Below, piece after piece: positions 16,754 through 23,829 of a DNA stretch of 64,000 bases. Positions within the stretch are counted from its first letter, which is position 1; each line of letters begins with the position of its first letter. The position numbers and the translations under genes are program-made. The stretch is from Rubricella aquisinus (GTDB lineage Bacteria > Pseudomonadota > Alphaproteobacteria > Rhodobacterales > Rhodobacteraceae): NCBI RefSeq assembly GCF_014199445.1, contig NZ_JACIJS010000001.1:124001-188000 (forward strand), given 5' to 3'. The notes beneath the pieces are model-generated. The model did no database searches, was not told the origin of the DNA, and worked only from the letters and a program-made list of their open reading frames with translations.

Positions 16754-17800
16754 CTATCCGGCATACCCATCGGGATTGGCCGATTGCCAGCGCCAGACGC
16801 TTTCGCACATCTCCGCCACGCCCCGCCGGGCCTCCCAGCCCAGCACCTCTTTCGCGCGGCTGGCATCGGCATAGCTTGACGCCACATCGCCTGCGCGCCG
16901 CGCCACGATGTCGTAAGGAACACTCCGCCCCGATGCGGCCTCGAACGCGCGGACAAGCTCCAACACCGTCACCCCGGCCCCGCGCCCGATATTGAGCGTT
17001 TCTGCCCCCTGTTTCCCTTCACAAGAGGACAGCGCGCGCACATGCGCCTCCGCCAGATCGCTGACATGGATATAGTCGCGCTCGCCCGTGCCATCGCGCG
17101 TCTCATAGTCCCCACCAAATACCGACAACCGCGCCCGCCGCCCCACGGCCACTTGTGCGATGAAGGGCATCAGATTGTTCGGCACATCATTCGGGTCTTC
17201 TCCGATTTGCCCTGATGGATGCGCGCCAACCGGATTGAAATAGCGCAGGATCAGGGCGGAGGCATCGCGCGCAGCGGCCCAATCGCGCAGGATTTCCTCC
17301 ACAAACAGCTTGCTGCGCCCGTAAGGATTGACCGGCGCGCAGGGATGCGCCTCGTCAAACGGCAGATACTGGGGCAAACCATAAACCGTGGCGGAGGACG
17401 AAAACACGATTCGCCTGCACCCGACCCCATCCATGGCGCGCAACAGGTTCAGCGTTCCCTGCACATTGGCTTGGTAGTATTCGACCGGCGACAGGATGCT
17501 GTCCTTCACGGCCTTCAACCCGGCAAAATGGATCACGGCATGGGGCTGGAATGCCGCACAGATCGCGCTGATCCGTCCCACATCGGTCATGTCCGCCCGC
17601 TCCACCTGAAAGGTTGCGTTGGACAGGCGCGCGACACGGTTCAGCGCCTCTGGATGACTGTTGACGAAATTATCGACGACACACACCTCATGCCGGTCTG
17701 CCAACAGATCAAGAAGCGTATGTGTGCCGATATAGCCGGCGCCGCCTGATACCAATACTCGCACGCCGACTGCCCCTTGTTCCGTCACCTGACACTGCAT
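16754..17800 (-). CDS. galE: UDP-glucose 4-epimerase
   Basis: A 348-residue extended short-chain dehydrogenase. LVSGGAGYIGTHTLLDLLAD is the NAD-binding GxxGxxG, followed by the substrate contacts SSSATVYG and the catalytic YGRSK, and ILRYFNPVGAHPSGQIGEDP is the usual GalE segment. It interconverts UDP-glucose and UDP-galactose for polysaccharide or LPS synthesis. The ATG at 17800 adds 12 residues before the fold; a GTG at 17764, giving MRVLVSGGAG, is also plausible. It is divergent from the GNAT/pirin pair and convergent with bhcD. Confidence 0.92.
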   Translation of the reverse strand: MQCQVTEQGAVGVRVLVSGGAGYIGTHTLLDLLADRHEVCVVDNFVNSHPEALNRVARLSNATFQVERADMTDVGRISAICAAFQPHAVIHFAGLKAVKDSILSPVEYYQANVQGTLNLLRAMDGVGCRRIVFSSSATVYGLPQYLPFDEAHPCAPVNPYGRSKLFVEEILRDWAAARDASALILRYFNPVGAHPSGQIGEDPNDVPNNLMPFIAQVAVGRRARLSVFGGDYETRDGTGERDYIHVSDLAEAHVRALSSCEGKQGAETLNIGRGAGVTVLELVRAFEAASGRSVPYDIVARRAGDVASSYADASRAKEVLGWEARRGVAEMCESVWRWQSANPDGYAG

Positions 17801-17862
17801 GTAGCCTGCATCTGCGTCCCGGGAAAGGCGCAGACTGATTTGCCTTCACCTTTTGTATCCAA

Positions 17863-17880
17863 ATTGTACACAATATGTGT
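17863..17880. promoter_or_regulatory. Overlapping palindromes in the galE/GNAT divergent region
   Basis: ATTGT-AC-ACAAT (17863-17874) overlaps ACACA-ATA-TGTGT (17868-17880) in an AT-rich patch between the divergent galE and GNAT genes. Such nested dyads are typical of operators for dimeric regulators (GntR-like sites have this look). No regulator gene is adjacent, so the cognate factor is unknown. Confidence 0.35.
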
Positions 17881-17951
17881 CATTATGTATTTTTGTTTTC
17901 CATTGATTGACGACCGCAGGTGCCTATCTTGGAGGTCAACAGGAGGCTGAC

Positions 17952-18233
17952 ATGACAATCACACACGAACATTCCGGCTCAAAGGGGCGATATGTCTATC
18001 GTGCGGGCGCGCAGGAGGCGGAGATGACCTATTCTCAGGCCAGCGAAACCCTCTGGATCATTGACCATACCGAAGTGCCGGACGCGTTCCGCGGACAGGG
18101 CGTGGGCGTGAAACTCGTCGAAGCCGCCGTGATCGCGGCCCGGGCCGAGGGGCGCAAGCTGTTGCCACTTTGCCCATTTGCCGCTGCGCAATTTCGCCGT
18201 CACCCCGATTGGGCTGACGTGCTGAACCGATAG
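17952..18233 (+). CDS. Small GNAT-like N-acetyltransferase (YjdJ/NATD1 type)
   Basis: A 93-residue minimal GNAT-fold protein. HTEVPDAFRGQGVGVKLVEA carries the acetyl-CoA-binding R/QxxGxG/A motif, and LLPLCPFAAAQFRRHPDWADVL matches the C-terminal signature of the short COG2388/YjdJ group. Substrate is unknown; these proteins are half the size of normal GNATs. The start at 17952 follows AGGAGG at 17941-17946; an upstream in-frame ATG lacks such a site. It is separated by 10 bp from the pirin gene, so the two probably form a bicistronic operon. Confidence 0.8.
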   Translation: MTITHEHSGSKGRYVYRAGAQEAEMTYSQASETLWIIDHTEVPDAFRGQGVGVKLVEAAVIAARAEGRKLLPLCPFAAAQFRRHPDWADVLNR

Positions 18234-18243
18234 GAGACATGAG

Positions 18244-19182
18244 ATGAGCTGGAATCCCGGCATCGAACCCCACTGCCCCGACGCGGGCAGCCTCGACAGT
18301 ATTGAAACCCTGATTGTGCCGCGCGCCCGTGACCTTGGCGGGTTTGAGGTGCGGCGCGCGCTGCCATCGCCCAAGCGGCAGATGGTCGGCCCGTTCGTCT
18401 TTTTCGATCAGATGGGCCCGGCGGAGTTCATCACTGATGGCGGGATCGACGTGCGCCCGCATCCGCATATCGGGCTTGGCACCGTGACTTACCTCTATCA
18501 GGGGGAGTTTCAGCACCGCGATAGCCTCGGCACCAACCAGATGATCTATCCCGGGGCCGTCAATTGGATGGTGGCGGGCCATGGCGTGACCCATTCCGAG
18601 CGCACATCCCCTGAAACGCGGGCCGGGCGGCATTCGCTGTTTGGCATTCAGACATGGGTCGCCCTGCCCGAAGCACAGGAAGAGGCTCCCGCCAGTTTTG
18701 AACATCAACCCAAGGACGCATTACCGCTCCTGGAGGGGGAAAGGAAAGAGGTGCGCCTGATCCTCGGCACCGCATGGGGTGAGAAAGCGCCGGTCAAGAC
18801 ATTCTCAGAGATGTTCTATGCCGATGCGGTGCTGCAACCGGGCGCACGATTGCCGCTGCCCGAGGGGCACGAGGATCGCGGGCTCTATGTTGTGGACGGA
18901 GAGATCGAGATCGCGGGCCACCGCTTTGCCACGGGGCAAATGATGGTCTTCCGCCCCGGCGATGCGATTACTGTCAAGGCAGGGGAGCGCGGGGCGCGGC
19001 TGATGCTCTTGGGCGGGGAAACGCTCAACGGCCCACGATATATCTCGTGGAACTTTGTGGCGTCGAGCAAGGACAAGATCGAAGCAGCCAAAGTCGCCTG
19101 GGCCGCGGGCGATTGGGCGCATGGCCGCTTCCAATTGCCGCCAGACGATAAGGATGAGTTCATCCCCCTGCCCGAAAGGTAG
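18244..19182 (+). CDS. Pirin family protein
   Basis: A 312-residue bicupin. The N-terminal cupin has RPHPHIGLGTVTYLYQGEFQ with the metal-binding histidines and the pirin signature HSERTSPETR; the C-terminal domain has LYVVDGEIEIAGH and the VASSKDKIEAAKVAWAAGDW tail. Pirins bind Fe(II); some bacterial members (YhhW) act as quercetin dioxygenases, others modulate enzymes or stress responses, so no reaction is assigned. It follows the small GNAT gene and is probably in the same transcript. After its stop the space is filled by composite repeat copy B. Confidence 0.9.
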   Translation: MSWNPGIEPHCPDAGSLDSIETLIVPRARDLGGFEVRRALPSPKRQMVGPFVFFDQMGPAEFITDGGIDVRPHPHIGLGTVTYLYQGEFQHRDSLGTNQMIYPGAVNWMVAGHGVTHSERTSPETRAGRHSLFGIQTWVALPEAQEEAPASFEHQPKDALPLLEGERKEVRLILGTAWGEKAPVKTFSEMFYADAVLQPGARLPLPEGHEDRGLYVVDGEIEIAGHRFATGQMMVFRPGDAITVKAGERGARLMLLGGETLNGPRYISWNFVASSKDKIEAAKVAWAAGDWAHGRFQLPPDDKDEFIPLPER

Positions 19183-19185
19183 GCC

Positions 19186-19574
19186 CTCCCGCCCGTCGTT
19201 CCGTCGCTTGCGCTCCGTCCTCCCGTTGGGGTGAGGGCGAGAGACAAACGCTGCGGGGCAGCGTTTGCGCCCGAACGCGCGGAATGAAATGAAGCGCCGG
19301 GAAAGGCCGCCCGCTGACGCGTGCGGGTGCCTCCGGCGGGGTATATTTGAAGAAAGTGAATTGGGACTGGCGAAGTAAGAGCGCCCCCCGCGATTCGGCC
19401 GTCGGTCAAGGTCCGAGGAACGAGCGGCCTTGACGCGCGGGCGAATCGTGACACCCACAATTGAACGGGTGATTTGAGGAACACACCTGTTCCTCAAACA
19501 CCTCAGCGCAATCTTAAACCGGCGCGCAGCGCCGGCCCGGCCCAAAGGGAGGCGAAGCCGACGTGCGGGAGCGC
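19186..19574. repeat. Composite intergenic repeat, copy B
   Basis: No gene is supported here; the element lies between the convergent stops of the pirin gene (19182) and the YjbR-like gene (19604). Blocks matching copy A are 19186-19227 (direct), 19228-19307 (the 80-bp block, inverted relative to 3833-3912), 19329-19515 (direct core) and 19559-19574 (direct end block). Hairpins are at 19310-19327 and 19519-19535 (7-bp stem, GCA loop), plus the TGAGGAACA/TGTTCCTCA dyad at 19475-19496. The core contains the GCCTCCGGCGGGGTATATTT motif. Confidence 0.8.
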
Positions 19575-19603
19575 GCCTTGCTCAAGGGATGCCCGGTCGC
19601 CTT

Positions 19604-19957
19604 CTATCCCAACGCCGCCTGCACCGATTTGGGCAGGCTGGCTTTCAGCACCGCATGGGACGTCATGAGCCGCTCGCGCATCTCCTCATCCCCGACATCC
19701 GCGACATTCAGCGCGATCCACCCGCCACGGGGTAAATGGGGCGCCTTTGTCGCCGCCCCGATCTCAATGAGGAAGCGCGCGGTTTCCTCATCCGCGCATT
19801 TCAGCGTCACACGCCCCTCCCCTTCGCCCGCGAAGATGGCAAAGACCTTGTTCTTGTCCGCCGTGCCCACTTTGCACACATGCGATCCCATCCATTGCAC
19901 GACCATAAAGGTGCCGGGCAGGCTCAGCGCATAGGCTTCGGCCTCCGAGGGCGTCAT
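19604..19957 (-). CDS. MmcQ/YjbR-family protein
   Basis: A 117-residue YjbR/CyaY-like-fold protein: MTPSEAEAYALSLPGT at the start, WMGSHVCKVGTADKNKVFAI in the middle, VTLKCADEE, and a C-terminal GGWIALNVADVGDEEMRERL block typical of the family. These small proteins are sometimes annotated as DNA-binding; their role is not established. Its ATG overlaps the lutC stop (ATGA at 19954-19957), so it is the last gene of the lactate-utilisation operon here. The start was chosen because of this coupling; a longer in-frame extension overlaps lutC. Confidence 0.82.
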   Translation of the reverse strand: MTPSEAEAYALSLPGTFMVVQWMGSHVCKVGTADKNKVFAIFAGEGEGRVTLKCADEETARFLIEIGAATKAPHLPRGGWIALNVADVGDEEMRERLMTSHAVLKASLPKSVQAALG

Positions 19958-20598
19958 CCGATCACGAACACATGCAGCGCCACCGGCCCATGCGCCCCAA
20001 GCTGCAATTGCTGCCCGATATCGGCGGAGCGGCTTGGCCCCGTCACCATGTTCACCGTCCGGGGGGTCAGCCCGCGCGCGCGCAGCGCCGCCCACATATC
20101 CTCATATCCCTTGTGGATATCGCCCGCATCGAGCACCACGAAATGCGTCTCCCCCAGAAAGGTCAGCGTCACCGGGTTGTCCGCGCCCGAGGCGAGCACG
20201 CAGGTTCCGGTCTCGGCCACCCCGAATTCCGCCCGGCTCAAGGTCGCGGGCTCTTCGATCCGACCAATGCCGACGCTCGTCTCCAGCCCGCCCCAGTCAA
20301 GGCCCGCAAACATCGGGTCGGCCCCATGGCGGATCGCGGCGGGCAGGTTGCGGTTGCGCAACTCCTCCGCCAGTGCCTTTGGCAGATCGTCGGCGCTCGC
20401 GATCCGGCTCACGGTCGCGTCCGCCTTGATCGCCCGCTCGATGAACGCGCCCACCGCGTCCTCCTCCCGCGCGATGGACGGGACTGGCCCGCCCGGTTTG
20501 GCCATATGCGCGCGCACCGCCGCCTGACGGGCCGCGCGGCCATCGCCCTGATCCAGCGTTCGGGTCAGCTTCTGCATGATCTCGTCGCGTCCGCTCAT
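19954..20598 (-). CDS. lutC: Lactate utilization protein C (LUD domain)
   Basis: A 214-residue LUD-domain protein. The N-terminus is helical (GRDEIMQKLTRTLDQGDGRA). The C-terminal LUD core has VGETGTCVLASG-type sequence (FGVAETGTCVLASGADNPVT), LGETHFVVLDAGDI and VTGPSRSADIGQQLQLGAHG, which is diagnostic. LutC works with LutA and LutB as an iron-sulfur L-lactate dehydrogenase complex. The start at 20598 overlaps the lutB stop (ATGA), and its own stop overlaps the YjbR-like gene, so the genes are coupled. A longer N-terminal extension in frame is rejected because it lies inside lutB. Confidence 0.92.
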   Translation of the reverse strand: MSGRDEIMQKLTRTLDQGDGRAARQAAVRAHMAKPGGPVPSIAREEDAVGAFIERAIKADATVSRIASADDLPKALAEELRNRNLPAAIRHGADPMFAGLDWGGLETSVGIGRIEEPATLSRAEFGVAETGTCVLASGADNPVTLTFLGETHFVVLDAGDIHKGYEDMWAALRARGLTPRTVNMVTGPSRSADIGQQLQLGAHGPVALHVFVIG

Positions 20599-22025
20599 GG
20601 CCGTTTCCCCGCTTTCCATTGCGCCATAAAGGTATCGCCCTCCGGCGCGGGCATGTCCCGCCCACCCGTCCAGCCGGACGCCAAGGGGAGCGCGGCAAAC
20701 CGCCCCTTTCGCCGCCCCAGAAGGCCCAGCGCCATGATCGCCGCGCGGGTTTTCACGCGGTAGAGCCATGGCCGCTTGGCCACAAAAGCCCATGCTTTCA
20801 GCCCATAGCGCATCGCGGAGGGCGTGAGGTTCTTCTCAAATTCCCGCTCCCGCCAGTGGCGCATCATCTTCGGCAGCGGAATACGCATCGGGCACACGCT
20901 TTCGCACCGCCCACAGAAGGTGGAGGCATTGGGCAATTGCCCGCCTTCCTCCACACCAATGAGGCTCGGCGTCAGCACCGATCCCATCGGGCCGGGATAG
21001 ACCCAGCCGTAAGCATGGCCGCCGACCGTCTGATAGACCGGGCAATGGTTGATACAGGCCCCGCAGCGGATACAGCGCAGCATGTCCTGAAACTCTGTCC
21101 CGATCATATCGGTGCGCCCATTGTCCAAGAGCACAACATGATATTCCTCCGGCCCATCCGGGTCGGTCGCGCGGCGCGGGCCGCTGCTGAACGTGGTGTA
21201 GACGCTCATATCCTGCCCCGTGGCAGAGCGGGCAAGCACACGCAGGATCGTGGCGCTGTCCTCGAGCGTTGGCACGATCTTCTCTAAGCTGGCCATCACG
21301 ATATGCACACGCGGCAGCGATTGGCTCAGATCGCCATTGCCCTCATTGGTGACGATGATGCTTTGCCCCGTTTCCGCGATCAGCATATTGGCACCCGTGA
21401 TGCCGACCTCCGCCTCGAAATACTTTTCGCGCAGCACGCCGCGCGCTTCTTTCAACAGGGTGTCCAGACCATCAAGGTTCCGATCCGCATCGAGATGCGT
21501 GTGCGCCTTGCGAAACTCGTCGCGCACCTCCGGCACCGTGACATGAACGGCAGGCGCGATGATGTGGCTGGGGTGTTCGCCGCGCAGCTGGATGATGTAT
21601 TCGCCCAGATCGGTTTCGACCGGTTTGATGCCATTCTCCGCAAGAAAGTCATTGATCCCGCATTCCTCGGAGATCATCGTCTTGCCTTTGTTGACCGTCT
21701 TGGCGTCGGCCTTGCGGCAAATATCGAGCACGATGCGCTGCGCGTCCTCCGCCGTTTTGGCCCAATGGACATGCCCGCCAGAGGCCCGGACCTGCTCTTC
21801 ATACATCTCAAGATACACATCGAGATTGGCGAGCGTGTGGTTCTTCAGATCGCGCGCGGCGTCGCGCAGACCCTCAAACTCGTCAACACCCATCTTTTCG
21901 CGCGCCGCGGCCCGTTTGCCGACAAAGCCGTTGCGGGTGTCGCGCAGCGCGGTCTGGAGGTTCGCGTTTTTCAGCGCGTCCTTGGTGTTCTGCTTGAATT
22001 GCGGGGTGGTGGATTGAACGGTCAT
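20595..22025 (-). CDS. lutB: Lactate utilization iron-sulfur protein B
   Basis: A 476-residue protein with an N-terminal LUD domain (GITGANMLIAETGQSIIVTN near residues 208-227) and two ferredoxin-like clusters: C318/C321/C324/C328 in CIRCGACINHCP, and C371/C374/C378 in CGRCESVCP. It is the electron-transfer/catalytic core of the LutABC L-lactate oxidising complex (YkgF-type). The C-terminal ~70 residues are basic and less conserved. The start at 22025 (MTVQSTTPQF) is taken over an upstream ATG at 22088, which falls in the hairpin-rich lutA-lutB spacer. Codon usage and GC match the neighbours. Confidence 0.93.
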   Translation of the reverse strand: MTVQSTTPQFKQNTKDALKNANLQTALRDTRNGFVGKRAAAREKMGVDEFEGLRDAARDLKNHTLANLDVYLEMYEEQVRASGGHVHWAKTAEDAQRIVLDICRKADAKTVNKGKTMISEECGINDFLAENGIKPVETDLGEYIIQLRGEHPSHIIAPAVHVTVPEVRDEFRKAHTHLDADRNLDGLDTLLKEARGVLREKYFEAEVGITGANMLIAETGQSIIVTNEGNGDLSQSLPRVHIVMASLEKIVPTLEDSATILRVLARSATGQDMSVYTTFSSGPRRATDPDGPEEYHVVLLDNGRTDMIGTEFQDMLRCIRCGACINHCPVYQTVGGHAYGWVYPGPMGSVLTPSLIGVEEGGQLPNASTFCGRCESVCPMRIPLPKMMRHWREREFEKNLTPSAMRYGLKAWAFVAKRPWLYRVKTRAAIMALGLLGRRKGRFAALPLASGWTGGRDMPAPEGDTFMAQWKAGKRP

Positions 22026-22063
22026 CGGGTGGGTTCCTGTGCTTTTGCCGGGGCGTAAGACCC

Positions 22064-22132
22064 GGCCAGCGCCCGTCCCGCCCCCCACGGGGCGGGCGCT
22101 TCACGCCCTCCCCGCCGGGCCGGGCGCTGGCC
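22064..22132 (-). promoter_or_regulatory. Nested stem-loops in the lutA-lutB spacer
   Basis: The 130-bp gap between lutA and lutB contains 12-bp perfect arms GGCCAGCGCCCG (22064-22075) and CGGGCGCTGGCC (22121-22132). They enclose a second hairpin, CCCGCCCC-N4-GGGGCGGG (22077-22096). In an operon otherwise built from 4-bp overlaps, such a structure could act in mRNA processing, differential stability or attenuation. There is no T-run, so a simple terminator is unlikely. Confidence 0.5.
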
Positions 22133-22155
22133 TTCTGTCGTCATCCGTTGCCAAG

Positions 22156-22920
22156 TCATCCCTGCCCCTCCCCAATCGCGGGCGTGTCGGTCATGCCTGC
22201 CAGCACTTCCACCACATGCCGCACTTCGATCTGCTTTCCATCCCGGCTGGCCTTACCGGCCATGTTCATCAGGCACCCCAAATCCCCGGCCAGCAGCATC
22301 TCTGCCCCGGTGGCCGTTGCATTCGTGACCTTATCATTCACCATGCTGTTGGAAATGTCGGGATATTTCACGCAGAACGTGCCGCCAAAGCCGCAGCAGA
22401 CCTCGCTTTCCTCCATCTCCCGCACCGATACCCCGGCAGAGGCCAGCAGCTTGCGCGGCTGCGCCTTCACTCCCAGCGACCGCAGGCCGGAGCAGCTGTC
22501 GTGATAGGTCACAAGGCGCGGCACCTCTGCCGCGACGGTCTCAACCCCCATCACATCTGTGAGGAAACTCGTGATCTCGAAGGTTTTGCGCGCCAGCGCC
22601 TCTGCCCGGATGCGCCACGGGTCGCCCTCGTCAAACATCGCCGGATAGTCCTTCGCGATGGTTGCCCCGCAGGAGCCGCTGGGAAGCACCGTGTAATCAT
22701 ACCCCTCAAACGCGACGATCACCTGTTTTGCAATATCGCGCGCGGTTTCCCGGTCGCCTGAATTCCACGCGGGCTGGCCGCAGCAGGTCTGCGCTTCGGG
22801 AACATGGATCTCGCAGCCGGCCTCCTCAAGCAGCTTGACGGTCGCGAACCCGACAGAGGGGCGAAACATGTCCACAAGGCAGGTCGCGAACAGGGCGACG
22901 CGGGGATTGGTCGGTGGCAT
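22156..22920 (-). CDS. lutA: Lactate utilization protein A (CCG-domain Fe-S oxidoreductase)
   Basis: A 254-residue protein made of two cysteine-rich CCG domains: TCCGQPAWNSGD in the first half and EESEVCCGFGGTFCVKYPDI in the second, with PSGSCGATIAKDYP and TYHDSCSGLRSLG supplying further cysteines. This is the LutA/YkgE/GlpC-like subunit that coordinates a non-cubane cluster in the lactate dehydrogenase complex. It is the first gene of lutA-lutB-lutC-yjbR. Immediately upstream is a perfect 7-bp-arm palindrome (22941-22959), the likely operator. No lactate permease or lutR/lldR gene lies next to it. Confidence 0.93.
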   Translation of the reverse strand: MPPTNPRVALFATCLVDMFRPSVGFATVKLLEEAGCEIHVPEAQTCCGQPAWNSGDRETARDIAKQVIVAFEGYDYTVLPSGSCGATIAKDYPAMFDEGDPWRIRAEALARKTFEITSFLTDVMGVETVAAEVPRLVTYHDSCSGLRSLGVKAQPRKLLASAGVSVREMEESEVCCGFGGTFCVKYPDISNSMVNDKVTNATATGAEMLLAGDLGCLMNMAGKASRDGKQIEVRHVVEVLAGMTDTPAIGEGQG

Positions 22921-22940
22921 TGGCAGGGCTTCCTCAAAAT

Positions 22941-22959
22941 TGGTAAAATTTATTTACCA
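22941..22959. promoter_or_regulatory. Candidate lut operon operator
   Basis: TGGTAAA-ATTTA-TTTACCA is a perfect 19-bp dyad 21 bp upstream of the lutA ATG. TGGT/ACCA half-sites are those of GntR FCD regulators such as LldR, LutR, PdhR and FadR. The nearest GntR gene (23830-24492) has a different palindrome in its own promoter, so the regulator of lut may be encoded elsewhere. Confidence 0.5.
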
Positions 22960-22976
22960 CACGAAATCCCGTTTGC

Positions 22977-23552
22977 CTAGCGGCAGTATGCCGCTGCCCA
23001 CCCGCCCGGCTCCAGATCAAGGTGAAAATGGTCGGCATGTGCGGCGTCAAAGTCGGGGCCAAGCACGGTATCAAACCTGTTGCAGGCCGCGGCATAGGTG
23101 TTCTCCAGAAAGCCGCGCCGCCATGCCTCGTTCCAGCCGTCCCGCACCGAAACCTCCCGCCCGTTGGGCAGGATGAAGCCTGTGACATCCATCGCCATGC
23201 CATAGGCGTGGTTCGACAGCGCAGCACCCCCGGTCACGGGGCGGCAGACATAGGCGGCAGAACTGCGCAGCGCCACCACGGGGCGCGGGCCATTGAGCGC
23301 CGGAGCCTCCGCCCAATCCGCGAGCGTCCGGGCGAAGGCGCAGGACACCAGCGCCTCCCCCTCAATCCGCACACCCGCGACAGAGGCAAGCCGCACCGGC
23401 TCAACAATGCCGCAGCCCCCTTCCCCCGTGACCTCCGCGACCGGCCAGCCAGTGACCCGCACGTCACCGCACAGCCCGGTCTGAAACGGCTCATCCGCCT
23501 GCACGGCCAGGGGCAGGAGCAATAGAAACGCAAGGAACACGGATCGCAGCAT
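22977..23552 (-). CDS. Exported extensin-like (D,D-carboxypeptidase-fold) protein
   Basis: A 191-residue secreted protein beginning MLRSVFLAFLLLLPLAVQA, a clear signal peptide. The mature part matches the bacterial extensin-like C-terminal domain, related to peptidase M15: CRPVTGGAALSNHAYGMAMD and the terminal AHADHFHLDLEPGGW supply the His/Asp residues used for zinc in that fold. Conserved cysteines (GLCGDVRV, EGGCGIVEP, VSCAF, YVCRP, AACNRF) probably form periplasmic disulfides. A role in peptidoglycan trimming is plausible but unproven. The start was set at the signal peptide; upstream in-frame codons extend into a non-coding region. Not obviously in the lut operon, since the palindrome and lutA promoter lie downstream. 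Confidence 0.8.
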   Translation of the reverse strand: MLRSVFLAFLLLLPLAVQADEPFQTGLCGDVRVTGWPVAEVTGEGGCGIVEPVRLASVAGVRIEGEALVSCAFARTLADWAEAPALNGPRPVVALRSSAAYVCRPVTGGAALSNHAYGMAMDVTGFILPNGREVSVRDGWNEAWRRGFLENTYAAACNRFDTVLGPDFDAAHADHFHLDLEPGGWAAAYCR

Positions 23553-23737
23553 GATCGCACCATGATGATTGAGGCTAAGATCAACACTAGTCGGAAAATG
23601 CCCGTCGGCAACACCGATGGGACCAGCGGCGCGCGCCGGGCGGTCGGCGGACCGGGGGACGACGATCCACAGAGCCGCCGCGCGATTTATCCCCGTCATG
23701 ATAGGCTAACCTCTTAGCGATCCGCGAATTGCGCAAA

Positions 23738-23800
23738 ATCGTCGGCCCGTGGGGCCGGTCCGACGATCGCCCGGCGCGCTTTGCGCTTGAATCCGGGCGA
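23738..23800 (-). terminator. Tandem hairpins downstream of the GntR gene, probable terminator
   Basis: The 277-bp gap 23553-23829 holds no gene. Reading the minus strand after the GntR stop, arms TCGCCCGG/CCGGGCGA (23800-23793 and 23774-23767) form one hairpin. ATCGTCGG/CCGACGAT (23767-23760 and 23745-23738) form a second, ending in a short T-run (ATTTTG). This fits a rho-independent terminator for the regulator; the remainder is GC-rich without clear features. Confidence 0.45.
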
Positions 23801-23829
23801 CAAGATCAGGAGAGCCGCCGCCGCGCGCC

